From: Bacteroidota bacterium
GTDB lineage: Bacteria; Bacteroidota; Bacteroidia; Chitinophagales; BACL12
Assembly (NCBI GenBank): GCA_016715425.1
Contig: JADKAC010000002.1
Location: 309,501 to 373,500 of the forward strand
Reading direction: 5' to 3'
DNA length: 64,000 nt
The notes under the pieces are model-generated. The model saw only the letters and a list, made by a program, of their open reading frames with translations, was not told the DNA's origin and did not search any database. Below, one piece after another: positions 33,672-42,776 of this stretch. The position numbers and the translations under genes were made by a program. The first letter of the stretch is position 1, and each line of letters opens with the position of its first letter.

Positions 33672-36600
33672 ATGATTAAATTGATTTGCACTTTACTATG
33701 TCTCAGTAATTTTTTATTTCTTTCAGCACAAACTGATAAAGAAAAATGGGATGTATCAAAACCATTGGAACCCTACAAAGAAGTTACCATCGAAACGGAT
33801 GAAGGCACATGGATGAATTTAGATGTAAGTCCTGATGGAAAAACAATTGTGTTTGATATGTTGGGTGATATTTATGCAATGCCAATTGCTGGGGGCAATG
33901 CAAAACTATTGCGTGAAGGACATGCTTTTGAAGTACAACCGAGGTTTAGTCCTGATGGAAAGAAAATATCCTTCACCAGCGATGCAGGGGGAGGTGATAA
34001 TATCTGGATAATGCATGCAGATGGCAGTGATGCTAAACAATTGACACAAGAAAATTTTCGCTTATTAAATAATGCAGTGTGGACTCCCGATGGGCAATAC
34101 ATTGTAGCAAGAAAACATTTTTCTTCAGAGCGTTCTTTAGGTGCAGGCGAAATGTGGATGTATCATATTGGTGGTGGTGATGGAATACAATTAACCAAGA
34201 GAAAAAATGATCAGCAGGATGCCGGCGAACCATGGGTAAGTCCCGATGGCAGATATGTATATTTCAGTGAGGACATGGCAGGCGGTGGGTATTTTCAATA
34301 CAACAAAGATCCGAACGGTCAGATTTATGTTATTCGCCGCTATGATATGGAAAGTGGTGAAGTAGAAAATGTAATTCAAGGACCCGGCGGTGCTGTGCGT
34401 CCTCAAATTTCTCCCGATGGAAAAAAGATTGCATTTGTAAGAAGAGTACGCACAAAATCCGTGTTATACATTCATGATTTTGCAACAGGAATTCAAACTC
34501 CTGTGTATGATTCTTTATCCAAAGATCAACAGGAAACATGGGCGATTTTTGGAGTCTATCCGTCTTACAATTGGATGCCGGATAATAACACCATCGTAAT
34601 TTGGGCACAGGGAAAAATCAGAAAAATAAATATAGAAACTGGTGCTTCAGAAATAATTCCTTTTAAAGCAAAAGCGAAACATCAAATTACCGATGCATTA
34701 ATATTTAAACACAATCCTGCACCTGAAAATTTTGAATCGCATGTAATTCGCAATGCAGTTACTTCTCCCGATGAAAGTTTAATTGTATTTAATGCAGCTG
34801 GTTATTTATATACAAAAAAATTGCCTGATGGTAACCCAATACGATTAACAACAGGAACTGATTTTGAATTTGAACCTGCATTTTCTCCAGATGGAAAAAA
34901 TATTATTTATGTATCGTGGAATGATGAATTCAAAGGATCTATTTGGAAAATTCCGGCAATTGGTGGAACACCTGTAAAACTTACAACAGATAAAGGAATG
35001 TATCGCACTCCTTCCTATTCTCCCGACGGAAAAAACATTGTGTTTTTAAAGGAAGAAGGCAATGGCGCAATGGGATATTCGTACTCTGTGAATCCCGGAA
35101 TTTATTTAATGTCTGCAACAGGTGGTGAATCAAAATTTGTAATTAATGATGGTGAATATCCTGTATTTAATACTAAAGGTGATAGAATATATTTTCAGGA
35201 AGGCGGAAATTTATTTGGCGCATTAAATAAAAATTATTGCAGTGTGCAATTGGATGGAAAAAATAAAAAGACACATTTCCATTCCACCTATTCCAATCAG
35301 TTTACATTAAGTCCTGATAATAAATGGTTAGCCTTTAATGAGCTATATAATATTTATATACTTCCATTTACAGACAACGGAAAAACATTTGAAGTAAGTG
35401 CAAATCAAAAGGCAGTGCCGATGGTAAAAGTTTCTGATAACTCAGGAATAAATCTGCAATGGTCTGCGGATGGAAAAAAATTACATTGGACAACAGGGTC
35501 AACCTATCAATCTGTAGAATTAAAAAATTGCTTTACATTTTTAGATGGTTCACCAGATAGTATTGGTAAAATTGAAACCGATAACATTGATATTGGATTA
35601 CTATTAAAATCAGATAAGCCTACAGGAAAAATTGCCTTTACACATGCAAAAATTATTACAATGAATGGTGATAAAATTATTGAGGATGGAACTGTGTTGG
35701 TAGAAGGAAATACAATTATTGGTGTAGGTAAATCATCTGATATTAAAATTCCATCCGACGCAAAAGTGATGGATGTAACCGGTAAAACTATTATGCCCGG
35801 ATTTATAGATACACATGCACACCTGAATGCTTTTCGGTATGGTTTGAGTCCTCAAAAAGATTGGGCGTATTATGTAAATCTTGCTTTCGGAATTACATCT
35901 ACACACGACCCTTCTTCTAATTCTGAAATGTCGTTATCACAATCGGAAATGGTGCGCACCGGTAATATGATTGGTCCACGTATTTTCACAACAGGAACAA
36001 TTTTATATGGCGCTGATGGAGATTTTAAAGCAGTAGTAAATAATTATGAAGATGCGGTATTTGCTATGAAACGCACAAAAGCATTAGGTGCATTTAGTGT
36101 GAAGAGTTACAACCAACCGAGAAGAGAACAAAGACAACAAATAATTAAGGCAGCAAAAGAATTAGAAATGATGGTGGTGCCCGAAGGTGGTTCTACATTT
36201 TATCATAACCTTACAATGATATTAGATGGACATACAAGTGTGGAACACAACTTACCAATAGCTCCATTATATGATGATGTAATTCAATTATGGGCAGCAA
36301 GCAAAACAAGTAGTACTCCAACTTTAGTTGTGAATTATGGAAGCATTAATGGTGAATATTATTGGTATCAAAACACCAATGTATGGGAAGATGAAAAGCT
36401 TATGAAATATACCCCCCGTGCAATTGTTGACAGCCGATCACGACATCGTATGATGATACCGCAGGATGAATATGATAACGGATATATTCTCACATCACAA
36501 TCATGCAAAAAATTAATGGATGCCGGTGTGCGGATATGTGTTGGTGGTCACGGTCAGTTACAAGGCTTGAGTGTAATTTGGGAAATGTGGAATTTATCTC

Positions 36601-36938
36601 AGGGTAGTATGACGAATATGCAGGTGTTGCAAGCAGGAACTTTGCATGGTGCAGAATATATAGGCATGGAAGCATATTTAGGTTCTATAGAAAAAGGAAA
36701 ACTTGCGGATTTAATTATTTTGAATAACGATCCGCTTGCAGATATTCATAACATACATGATGTTTCTTACACAATGGTAAATGGAAGATTATTTAATACT
36801 GCTACAATGAATGAAGTAGGTAATTATGATACACCGAGAAGTAAATTTTTCTGGGAACAAGAAGGCTATAATGACAACTTTAAATGGCATGAAGACAGCA
36901 ATAGTTTTATGCATGTAAATTGTGTTTGCGGCCATTAA
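33672..36938 (+). CDS. Secreted amidohydrolase with N-terminal TolB-type beta-propeller
   Basis: A 1088-residue exported protein. Signal peptide 1-20. Residues about 35-640 hold repeated SPDGKxI motifs of TolB/PD40 propeller blades. Residues about 660-1065 are an amidohydrolase with the metal-binding DTHAHLN (His-x-His near 714-716), and further His and Lys candidates in SVKSYNQP, TSVEHN and VGGHGQ, and the usual C-terminal strand KGKLADLIILNNDPL. Such propeller-amidohydrolase proteins occur in many environmental Bacteroidota and Proteobacteria; they may hydrolyse peptides or cyclic amides. Substrate unknown. No T9SS domain, so likely periplasmic. Stands alone, with 80 bp to the next gene. 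Confidence 0.85.
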   Translation: MIKLICTLLCLSNFLFLSAQTDKEKWDVSKPLEPYKEVTIETDEGTWMNLDVSPDGKTIVFDMLGDIYAMPIAGGNAKLLREGHAFEVQPRFSPDGKKISFTSDAGGGDNIWIMHADGSDAKQLTQENFRLLNNAVWTPDGQYIVARKHFSSERSLGAGEMWMYHIGGGDGIQLTKRKNDQQDAGEPWVSPDGRYVYFSEDMAGGGYFQYNKDPNGQIYVIRRYDMESGEVENVIQGPGGAVRPQISPDGKKIAFVRRVRTKSVLYIHDFATGIQTPVYDSLSKDQQETWAIFGVYPSYNWMPDNNTIVIWAQGKIRKINIETGASEIIPFKAKAKHQITDALIFKHNPAPENFESHVIRNAVTSPDESLIVFNAAGYLYTKKLPDGNPIRLTTGTDFEFEPAFSPDGKNIIYVSWNDEFKGSIWKIPAIGGTPVKLTTDKGMYRTPSYSPDGKNIVFLKEEGNGAMGYSYSVNPGIYLMSATGGESKFVINDGEYPVFNTKGDRIYFQEGGNLFGALNKNYCSVQLDGKNKKTHFHSTYSNQFTLSPDNKWLAFNELYNIYILPFTDNGKTFEVSANQKAVPMVKVSDNSGINLQWSADGKKLHWTTGSTYQSVELKNCFTFLDGSPDSIGKIETDNIDIGLLLKSDKPTGKIAFTHAKIITMNGDKIIEDGTVLVEGNTIIGVGKSSDIKIPSDAKVMDVTGKTIMPGFIDTHAHLNAFRYGLSPQKDWAYYVNLAFGITSTHDPSSNSEMSLSQSEMVRTGNMIGPRIFTTGTILYGADGDFKAVVNNYEDAVFAMKRTKALGAFSVKSYNQPRREQRQQIIKAAKELEMMVVPEGGSTFYHNLTMILDGHTSVEHNLPIAPLYDDVIQLWAASKTSSTPTLVVNYGSINGEYYWYQNTNVWEDEKLMKYTPRAIVDSRSRHRMMIPQDEYDNGYILTSQSCKKLMDAGVRICVGGHGQLQGLSVIWEMWNLSQGSMTNMQVLQAGTLHGAEYIGMEAYLGSIEKGKLADLIILNNDPLADIHNIHDVSYTMVNGRLFNTATMNEVGNYDTPRSKFFWEQEGYNDNFKWHEDSNSFMHVNCVCGH

Positions 36939-37018
36939 CTTTTTGGTCAAAAAAGATTAACTTTCAATAAGCGAGGCTTACAATTATTTTACTGTAACCT
37001 TGTGCTCAACATTTTTAA

Positions 37019-38140
37019 ATGGCAACACTGTGTATCGTAATTCTCATCATAGCAAGTGTGCTTTTTATTTATGAAATATATGCACTCATACAATCCTTAT
37101 TACTCAGAAAAAAATTACCGGTTGAATCGCTGGATAACTATTCGCTAATCTCTGTAATAATTCCAGCGAGAAATGAAGGAAAAAAAATTACTGCATGCCT
37201 TGAATCTATTTGCAATGTAGATTATCCTCCGGATAAGTTAGAAATAATTGTAGTCAATGATCAGTCAACAGATAATACAGAAAGTATAATTCAAACTTTT
37301 GCAAATAAATTTAAAAACTTAAAACTAATAACTATTACAGAATTACCTTCTGATTGGTCGGGTAAAAGTAATGCTTGTCATACTGCATCTGAATCAGTAA
37401 GCGGAGAATATTTATGTTTCATTGATGCAGATGTAATTGTAAAGAAACAATTATTTAAACAAGCAGTAGCTTACTCTATAAATCATGATATGGGTGTGTT
37501 GAGTTTAATTCCACACATGCTTGCAAAATCTTTTATCGAAAAAATATTGTTGCTTCCGGTTTTTGTAATGACAGCAACCGCATTGCGCAATTCTAATACT
37601 ACATTGAATGGTCAATTTATTTTATTTAAAACATCTGTGTACAAATCCATCGGCGGACATACTCTTGTAAAAAATACTGTTGCTGAAGATTTGGAATTCG
37701 CCATTTATTTATCCGATAAAAAATATGCTGTTGCATTTCTGTTTGCCGAACATTTATTTGATTGCCGTATGTATGATAGCTATAATTCACTTTCCAAAGG
37801 AATATCCAAAATGCTACTGCGATTGTTGAGAGGAAATGTTTTTAAAGCTTTGTTTTTAAGCAGCAGATATCTAATAATTATGCTGGGGTTCATCAGTGCT
37901 ATCGTGTTATTTTTCTTGCAAGGCATTACAACTATTTCACTGCTCTTTTTGCTGTTGCCGGTTTCTGTTATCACACTTTGCATTGGGCTTTCAATCTATT
38001 TTAAAATCACACCTTTCTGGGGTTTATTAATGCCTATCGGCTGGATATATCAACCTGTATTTTTCTATAAATCTATCTTAGGGAAATACCGCCACTATTA
38101 CGAATGGCGTGGAAGAAGAGTGTATGATAATGCAAACTAA
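37019..38140 (+). CDS. Membrane glycosyltransferase family 2 (carotenoid/hopanoid type)
   Basis: A 373-residue protein with one N-terminal helix (about 3-25), a GT-A catalytic domain, and three hydrophobic segments at the C terminus (about 281-300, 303-325, 332-350). Motifs: SVIIPARNEGKKI (about 44-56), VVNDQSTDNT (nucleotide binding), LPSDWSGKSNACH, and CFIDADV (the DxD metal site, about 137-143). LPxxWxGK(x)xAC is common in CrtQ/HpnB-like enzymes that glycosylate carotenoids or hopanoids. The acceptor cannot be read from context, as no carotenoid gene is nearby. Confidence 0.82.
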   Translation: MATLCIVILIIASVLFIYEIYALIQSLLLRKKLPVESLDNYSLISVIIPARNEGKKITACLESICNVDYPPDKLEIIVVNDQSTDNTESIIQTFANKFKNLKLITITELPSDWSGKSNACHTASESVSGEYLCFIDADVIVKKQLFKQAVAYSINHDMGVLSLIPHMLAKSFIEKILLLPVFVMTATALRNSNTTLNGQFILFKTSVYKSIGGHTLVKNTVAEDLEFAIYLSDKKYAVAFLFAEHLFDCRMYDSYNSLSKGISKMLLRLLRGNVFKALFLSSRYLIIMLGFISAIVLFFLQGITTISLLFLLLPVSVITLCIGLSIYFKITPFWGLLMPIGWIYQPVFFYKSILGKYRHYYEWRGRRVYDNAN

Positions 38141-38243
38141 TTTCAGCTCATTTCAATGTATTAGCACTTGATAAGATATTACCACTCTTTAACATTAAAA
38201 GAATAATGATATTTGTGTTATAAATCTCATTTATTAATTATAT

Positions 38244-39128
38244 ATGAAAAAGTATTTCACATTGTGTAGCATGCTGTTTATAGGATTATTTGCTTATGCA
38301 AATACCGGAGGATCAGCAAGAACTAATTTATTGCTTAGTAGTTTTTCAATGCAAACTTTACCACAATGGATTACCTATGTAAGTACTGTTTTCATCGTGC
38401 TCATTGCATTAACCGTTGGGTATCAGTTAGCAGTTTATTTAAAAAAGAAAAATACGATTATTGATGATGGTCCAGCCAATACATTGGTAGCAGCTGTTAT
38501 GGGATTACTTGCTTTTATTCTTGCATTTGCATTTAGTGTTACCACCAATCGGTTTGATACAAGAAAGGGATTACTGTTGGAAGAGGTGAATACAATTGAA
38601 ACGCTGTATATGCGTGCTGATTTAATCCCGGAACAATACCAGGCTCAGGTGAAAAAAGATATTATTGATTATGTGAACGCCCGGGTTCAGTTAATTCATG
38701 CACCGGATAGTATAGAATATTATGCCCAACGATCTATAGAATTACAAAATGATATCTGGTCTGTTTCTAAAACATTAGCTAACGAAGATTTACAAAATGC
38801 AGATATTGTTTCTTTATTTATTGGTTCCGTAAATGATTTGATTACTATGCAGAACATGCGGTACACTGTAGGTATTATGTACAGAATACCTACAGCAGTT
38901 TGGGCATTATTATATATTCTCATTTTATTTTCGATGTTGAGTATGGGATATTTATTCGGACTAAAAAAGGAAAGGAATTGGTATATGTTTATAATATTAT
39001 CCATTGCATTTTCCGCAGTAATTATTTTAATAGCCGATCTGGATAAAAGCGGTACCAGCACCACTAGTATAATTAAAGTAAGTCAACAGCCTATGCTTGA
39101 TTTACAACAACGATTATTATTGAGATAA
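38244..39128 (+). CDS. DUF4239 (bestrophin-like) membrane protein
   Basis: A 294-residue protein: an N-terminal hydrophobic signal-like helix (1-21), a helix at about 45-66, another at 83-104 (VAAVMGLLAFILAFAFSVTTNRFDTRK), and two at about 225-245 and 252-270. The sequence around ILAFAFSVTTNRFDTRKGLLLEEVNTIETLYMRAD is the DUF4239 signature. These resemble bestrophin-like channels, and an ion channel role is speculative. Monocistronic by spacing. Confidence 0.82.
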   Translation: MKKYFTLCSMLFIGLFAYANTGGSARTNLLLSSFSMQTLPQWITYVSTVFIVLIALTVGYQLAVYLKKKNTIIDDGPANTLVAAVMGLLAFILAFAFSVTTNRFDTRKGLLLEEVNTIETLYMRADLIPEQYQAQVKKDIIDYVNARVQLIHAPDSIEYYAQRSIELQNDIWSVSKTLANEDLQNADIVSLFIGSVNDLITMQNMRYTVGIMYRIPTAVWALLYILILFSMLSMGYLFGLKKERNWYMFIILSIAFSAVIILIADLDKSGTSTTSIIKVSQQPMLDLQQRLLLR

Positions 39129-39267
39129 TCTTAATAGACCAATGTAAAATGTAAATAATTTTCTCGAATACAGATGTTATTTTAATTGCCGTGGATTGCA
39201 ATTACAAATTGATATGTTTACCTCTGCTCCAAAACTAATTTGCACATGCATTTTGGCAGATAACATT

Positions 39268-39663
39268 TTATTTATTTCTGTTGGGATTATATTTTACAAA
39301 CTGCTGAAGTAATATAGAACGACCTGTGCGCATTATTAATGGTTGCAATGCCAATAAAACTACTCCAAGCAGCACCAATGAAACTATTGCGGATAGATGA
39401 AACACAAATAAAAATAACACAATACAGATAGCACCAATTAATATTGAAATAGGATAGCTGGTCCATAAGGCAGCAGAATAAAATCCGGATTCTCTTTGAA
39501 AATCAGCCTTACAAACCGGACATCTATCCGGCATGTGCATCATCCCTTTTAACTGATACGGATTTGTATTGCTAAACATATTACCTTCTCTGCAACGTGG
39601 ACATTTCCAAAGCAGAATACTTTTTAATTTGGTGTTCTTGTTTTTGATGATATAAAGATGCAA
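39268..39663 (-). CDS. DUF983 membrane protein, TTG start
   Basis: A 131-residue protein with two CxxC pairs (CPRCREGN near 20-27 and CPVCKADF near 47-54), two hydrophobic helices (about 71-92 and 95-112) and a basic tail. This is DUF983, widespread in Bacteroidota and alphaproteobacteria; the cysteines likely bind zinc. The start is TTG at 39663: the codon just upstream in frame is TAA and there is no in-frame ATG before the conserved core. An alternative ATC/ATT start is less likely. Function unknown. Confidence 0.82.
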   Translation of the reverse strand: MHLYIIKNKNTKLKSILLWKCPRCREGNMFSNTNPYQLKGMMHMPDRCPVCKADFQRESGFYSAALWTSYPISILIGAICIVLFLFVFHLSAIVSLVLLGVVLLALQPLIMRTGRSILLQQFVKYNPNRNK

Positions 39664-39695
39664 TTAAAGACTCAGTCTATTTATGCAAAAATTAA

Positions 39696-39723
39696 AACTC
39701 CACAGAATAATTTCTGTGGAGTT
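39696..39723 (-). terminator. Terminator of the TAXI-type binding protein gene
   Basis: A perfect 12-bp stem (AACTCCACAGAA / TTCTGTGGAGTT) with loop of four bases. Read on the minus strand it is followed by TTTTAATTTTTG, as expected for a terminator. It lies 57 bases past the stop codon at 39781. Confidence 0.8.
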
Positions 39724-39780
39724 AAATATGACTAAAATTTAAAGTGTAAATAAATCGAAGTGTGTTTTATCCTGGTTATG

Positions 39781-40683
39781 TTATTCAAAAACAGGCCAAG
39801 CTTTTGGATCCCAATTCTTGAGATTTATTCTTGTCCAGATAGGATTACCATTTTGCTTCAACAGATCGTATTTAGCAATTAATGCCATACGCAATTCTTT
39901 CACATCATTGCGTTCCATTTCATCGAGTTTACTTTCATTTACTACAAGTAAACCTTGTACACTATAAGTAGCAACATTATGATCCAACCACTTATACTCA
40001 GCAGTTGTAATTGAATCAAGCTTATAATGTTCCGCCCAATCACTCATGTCCGTTAATGGAACAAGAATAAGCTTATCAGTAGCCGACATTCCCTGCGGAT
40101 TGATATCAAGTTTTTGAATCGGTGCCGCACTCACAACAAAAAAAGCATCAATATCTCCTTTGCTTAATGCTTCATAGCTTTCATCAAAAGGCATCTTATT
40201 AGAAATCCATTCAATACCGGTATAATCTTTAATTAAACTTGCAGTGAGATGAGTGGATTGATTCGATGATCCGATTGCAACATTTTTACCATGTAAATCA
40301 CGCAAGCTATTTATGTTTTCACTTGCTTTAGTTACTAAATGAATTTGTTGATATTCCAGTGGTACTAATACTTTCAAGTTTTTTGTTTTCTCGGTATTCA
40401 ATCGCATATCCTGCGCCTGCATATAATATAAAAGATCCGAAGGAATAATTGCCAGATTAAATTTTGAATTAGGATCTGTTAAAGCATTGAAGCTATCCAT
40501 TGCACCTTTGGTTTCCTTGTTATAGACATCATAGTCTAATCCTTTAGCTACGATTGTAGAAATATCTTGCCCAATATTATATTGAGTAGCTTGTTTTATG
40601 CCTGACAAAATAGTAAGCTGAGCAAAGGTACCTGAAGATATTACTACAGCCACCAAAAGGGATAGAATTAATTTATGATTCAT
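39781..40683 (-). CDS. TAXI-family TRAP transporter substrate-binding protein
   Basis: A 300-residue secreted or periplasmic protein with a signal peptide (1-21, cleavage near TFAQ). The type of sequence TILSGIKQATQYNIGQDISTIV (about 23-45), then LRDLHGKNVAIGSSNQSTHLTASLIKDYTGI and KGDIDAFFVVSAAP, matches TAXI periplasmic binding proteins, which capture glutamate, aromatic or other organic anions. No DctM/DctQ-type permease is adjacent, so it may serve a distant transporter, sense a ligand, or be orphan. The ligand is unknown. A terminator follows. Confidence 0.78.
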   Translation of the reverse strand: MNHKLILSLLVAVVISSGTFAQLTILSGIKQATQYNIGQDISTIVAKGLDYDVYNKETKGAMDSFNALTDPNSKFNLAIIPSDLLYYMQAQDMRLNTEKTKNLKVLVPLEYQQIHLVTKASENINSLRDLHGKNVAIGSSNQSTHLTASLIKDYTGIEWISNKMPFDESYEALSKGDIDAFFVVSAAPIQKLDINPQGMSATDKLILVPLTDMSDWAEHYKLDSITTAEYKWLDHNVATYSVQGLLVVNESKLDEMERNDVKELRMALIAKYDLLKQNGNPIWTRINLKNWDPKAWPVFE

Positions 40684-40870
40684 AAAAATTTAGATTAATA
40701 ACATTTTAAATAGTGCCTAAAATTAGAAATTATACGCATATAAATAAAGAAAGTATTAATCACGCATATTTTGCAGATAAACGCAGATGCTTTGATACAA
40801 GTAAAAAGTAATCCCGTAGATTAGGTCAAGGGCGCAGTAAAATATTGAATAGGTTATGATTGTTGAATTA

Positions 40871-40898
40871 TACATTATGTGTAACACAGATTGTGTAA
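40871..40898. repeat. 14-bp palindromic repeat array, downstream copy
   Basis: One full TGTGTAACACA (40878-40888) and a partial copy (40892-40898) at 14-bp period, preceded by TACATTA. It repeats the array upstream of the ATPase gene, with one unit fewer, 39 bp after the ATPase stop codon. Confidence 0.75.
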
Positions 40899-40936
40899 TT
40901 GGGAAAAGTTTTCTTTGGCGGGAAAAAAATGTCTTG

Positions 40937-42070
40937 TCAATTTCGCTCTAACCATCTTGCTAAGAAGCAATCATACACGCTATAATAATTTCCTATAGAA
41001 TCATTTTCGGTATATAACATTTCTTTACTGAGCAATGCCTGTAATGAACGTTGTACTTTCGATGGTGTACCTAATTTATATTTAGAAATAAAAACAGCAC
41101 CACCGGGCTGATATAATTTTTCTTCCTTGGCAATAGCTGTTAATAATTTCCATTGTGCAGGCGTGAGTAGATTTTTATATTGTATAAATGTAGGCTTATG
41201 CTCTTCCAGCAGATTGTAACAAATATTTCGCACATCATCAATATCTGTAAAAGTAAAACCGCTGGCAAAAATTCTATTGCAGACCACTTGCGTATAATAG
41301 GTATGAAGCTTAGTCCAGTGAATAATAAATTGTAAGGCTTCTTCTGATATTTTTCTTGAGTGCTGATTAAATTTTTCCTGAATAAAATTGGAATAATCCA
41401 CTTCTGAAATTTCATTAAGATTCAGCATTTGAGTGCTTGCAAAAAATGGTCTTGCTTTTTGTGTAAACATTTGCGATAAAATATGTTTACTGCTACCACT
41501 GTAAATGAATCGGATAGTATTAAGTCTTTGAAAAATAGTGCGCAAAAGTGCTTCCGTATTTTTTTCGGGATACATATTAATTTGCTGAAACTCATCTAAT
41601 GCGATTACAATTGTAATACCTAATTTATCGAGAAATTGAAATAATTGTTCCAGTGATTTCTCTTGTTGCAAAGGTTGAGAATAATTGAATGACACCTGCG
41701 GAAGTCCTGTAAGATTATCATAACTTATTATAGGTCTCAGTCCGGTAATAAAGTCAAATATTTTTTTTCCGATAGGTTTCTTGGCGGGAAATTCTTTTAA
41801 AACTGCAGAGGCAATACGTTCAATTAAATCCTTTTGATTTTGAGTAGCATACATATCTACGTACAAGCATTTCATTTGAGCGTTACGAGATAACTTAGAA
41901 AATAAATGGAGTATCAATCCTGTTTTGCCCATGCGTCGGATAGAGATGAGTGTAGTGTTTACTCCGTTTTCGATGTTGGACTTCAGCGTTTTAATTTCCG
42001 CTTTTCTATTACAGAAAAATTCCGGTCCCGAATAAGAAATTACAGGAAATGGATTAATAATTTTAGCCAT
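40937..42070 (-). CDS. P-loop ATPase of the archaeal-type/STAND-like family
   Basis: A 377-residue protein. Walker A is unusual: SIRRMGKTGLILHLF (about 43-57), with RRMGKT in place of the classic GxxxxGKT. Walker B-like segment TIVIALDEFQQI lies near 154-165, and the Arg/Ser sensor region FIYSGSSKHIL near 193-203. The C-terminal third has a winged-helix-like part (LLTAIAKEEKLYQ through SKVQRSLQALLSKEM). This resembles the archaeal ATPase/DUF234 group often found in mobile contexts. Both flanks carry the same 14-bp palindromic repeats, and a TATATTTG box sits 5 bp before the ATG. Function unknown. Confidence 0.78.
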   Translation of the reverse strand: MAKIINPFPVISYSGPEFFCNRKAEIKTLKSNIENGVNTTLISIRRMGKTGLILHLFSKLSRNAQMKCLYVDMYATQNQKDLIERIASAVLKEFPAKKPIGKKIFDFITGLRPIISYDNLTGLPQVSFNYSQPLQQEKSLEQLFQFLDKLGITIVIALDEFQQINMYPEKNTEALLRTIFQRLNTIRFIYSGSSKHILSQMFTQKARPFFASTQMLNLNEISEVDYSNFIQEKFNQHSRKISEEALQFIIHWTKLHTYYTQVVCNRIFASGFTFTDIDDVRNICYNLLEEHKPTFIQYKNLLTPAQWKLLTAIAKEEKLYQPGGAVFISKYKLGTPSKVQRSLQALLSKEMLYTENDSIGNYYSVYDCFLARWLERN

Positions 42071-42074
42071 TCAG

Positions 42075-42082
42075 CAAATATA
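42075..42082 (-). promoter_or_regulatory. -7 box of the ATPase gene
   Basis: TATATTTG on the minus strand matches TAnnTTTG perfectly and ends 5 bp before the ATG at 42070, so the transcript would be nearly leaderless. The palindromic array starts immediately upstream and occupies the -33 region, a position that fits control of the promoter. Confidence 0.6.
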
Positions 42083-42087
42083 CATTT

Positions 42088-42124
42088 TGTGTAACACATT
42101 TTGTGTAACACAGATTGTGTAAAC
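42088..42124. repeat. 14-bp palindromic repeat array, upstream copy
   Basis: TGTGTAACACA at 42088-42098 and 42102-42112 and a degenerate copy TGTGTAAAC at 42116-42124, exactly 14 bp apart. Each unit is TGTGT-A-ACACA, a perfect palindrome around one base. The sequence from 42102 to 42122 recurs at 40878-40898. Probably a protein-binding array. Confidence 0.8.
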
Positions 42125-42131
42125 GGAATAT

Positions 42132-42752
42132 TTAAGTTCTCATTTTCATCCGCCACAAAAATTTGCGCAAGCCAACCAAAAAATAACCCAACAAAATATA
42201 TTCTATAAATCTTATTCCTAAAACTTTAAACATGTTTATTGTATTCACTGCTTCACCGGCATCATTATAACATGTGTAGTCTTGTATAATATAAGTAGAA
42301 CCGGGTAGTGGATGCAATGTGTTTTCACTGCGATTTAACTTGCTGCCATCTTCACAACAACATATTTCCACAGGCTTGTTATAAATATAATTTCCCGGTT
42401 GATCAATTGTTGCTCCCATTAATGCAAAAAATCCAATGCTCAATCCTTTGAAAAAATTGTTTGTTATAAATGGTTTGCGCAATGGAATAATTCCAAACGT
42501 AACTAATGCGATTGCTAATAAAATTATGCTGGCAACTCCTTCAATTGTTGAAATGGCAACAAAGGATAAAATGATAATTGCAATCATCCCGATAATACCT
42601 CCTGCTAAAATCAGTATCCATGCCCAGGAAGGAAGTTTTTTCCAAAAACTTTTTTTGATTGTTGTTTTTGAGTGTTTTAATAAATCTCCGCAATAACGAC
42701 AATAGGTAAAATCATCCGGATTTTCTTTGTTGCAATGGTTGCAGGTTATCAT
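42132..42752 (-). CDS. Zinc-ribbon membrane protein of unknown function
   Basis: A 206-residue protein. A zinc ribbon at the N terminus has Cys4, Cys7, Cys18 and Cys21 (CNHCNKENPDDFTYCRYC). Four hydrophobic segments follow: about 40-65, 70-90, 100-118 and a weaker one near the C terminus. A second cysteine group (CCCEDGSK near 130) precedes a GSTYIIQDYTCYN segment. The protein family is not recognised. The formate dehydrogenase string ends 24 bp away on the same strand. Confidence 0.6.
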   Translation of the reverse strand: MITCNHCNKENPDDFTYCRYCGDLLKHSKTTIKKSFWKKLPSWAWILILAGGIIGMIAIIILSFVAISTIEGVASIILLAIALVTFGIIPLRKPFITNNFFKGLSIGFFALMGATIDQPGNYIYNKPVEICCCEDGSKLNRSENTLHPLPGSTYIIQDYTCYNDAGEAVNTINMFKVLGIRFIEYILLGYFLVGLRKFLWRMKMRT

Positions 42753-42776
42753 GTAATAATTGTATTCAATAATAAA

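Noticed and set aside
40871..42124. CRISPR array or iteron origin
   Set aside because: Units are 14 bp without variable spacers, and no replication gene or cas gene is present; an operator or bounded unit explains it better.
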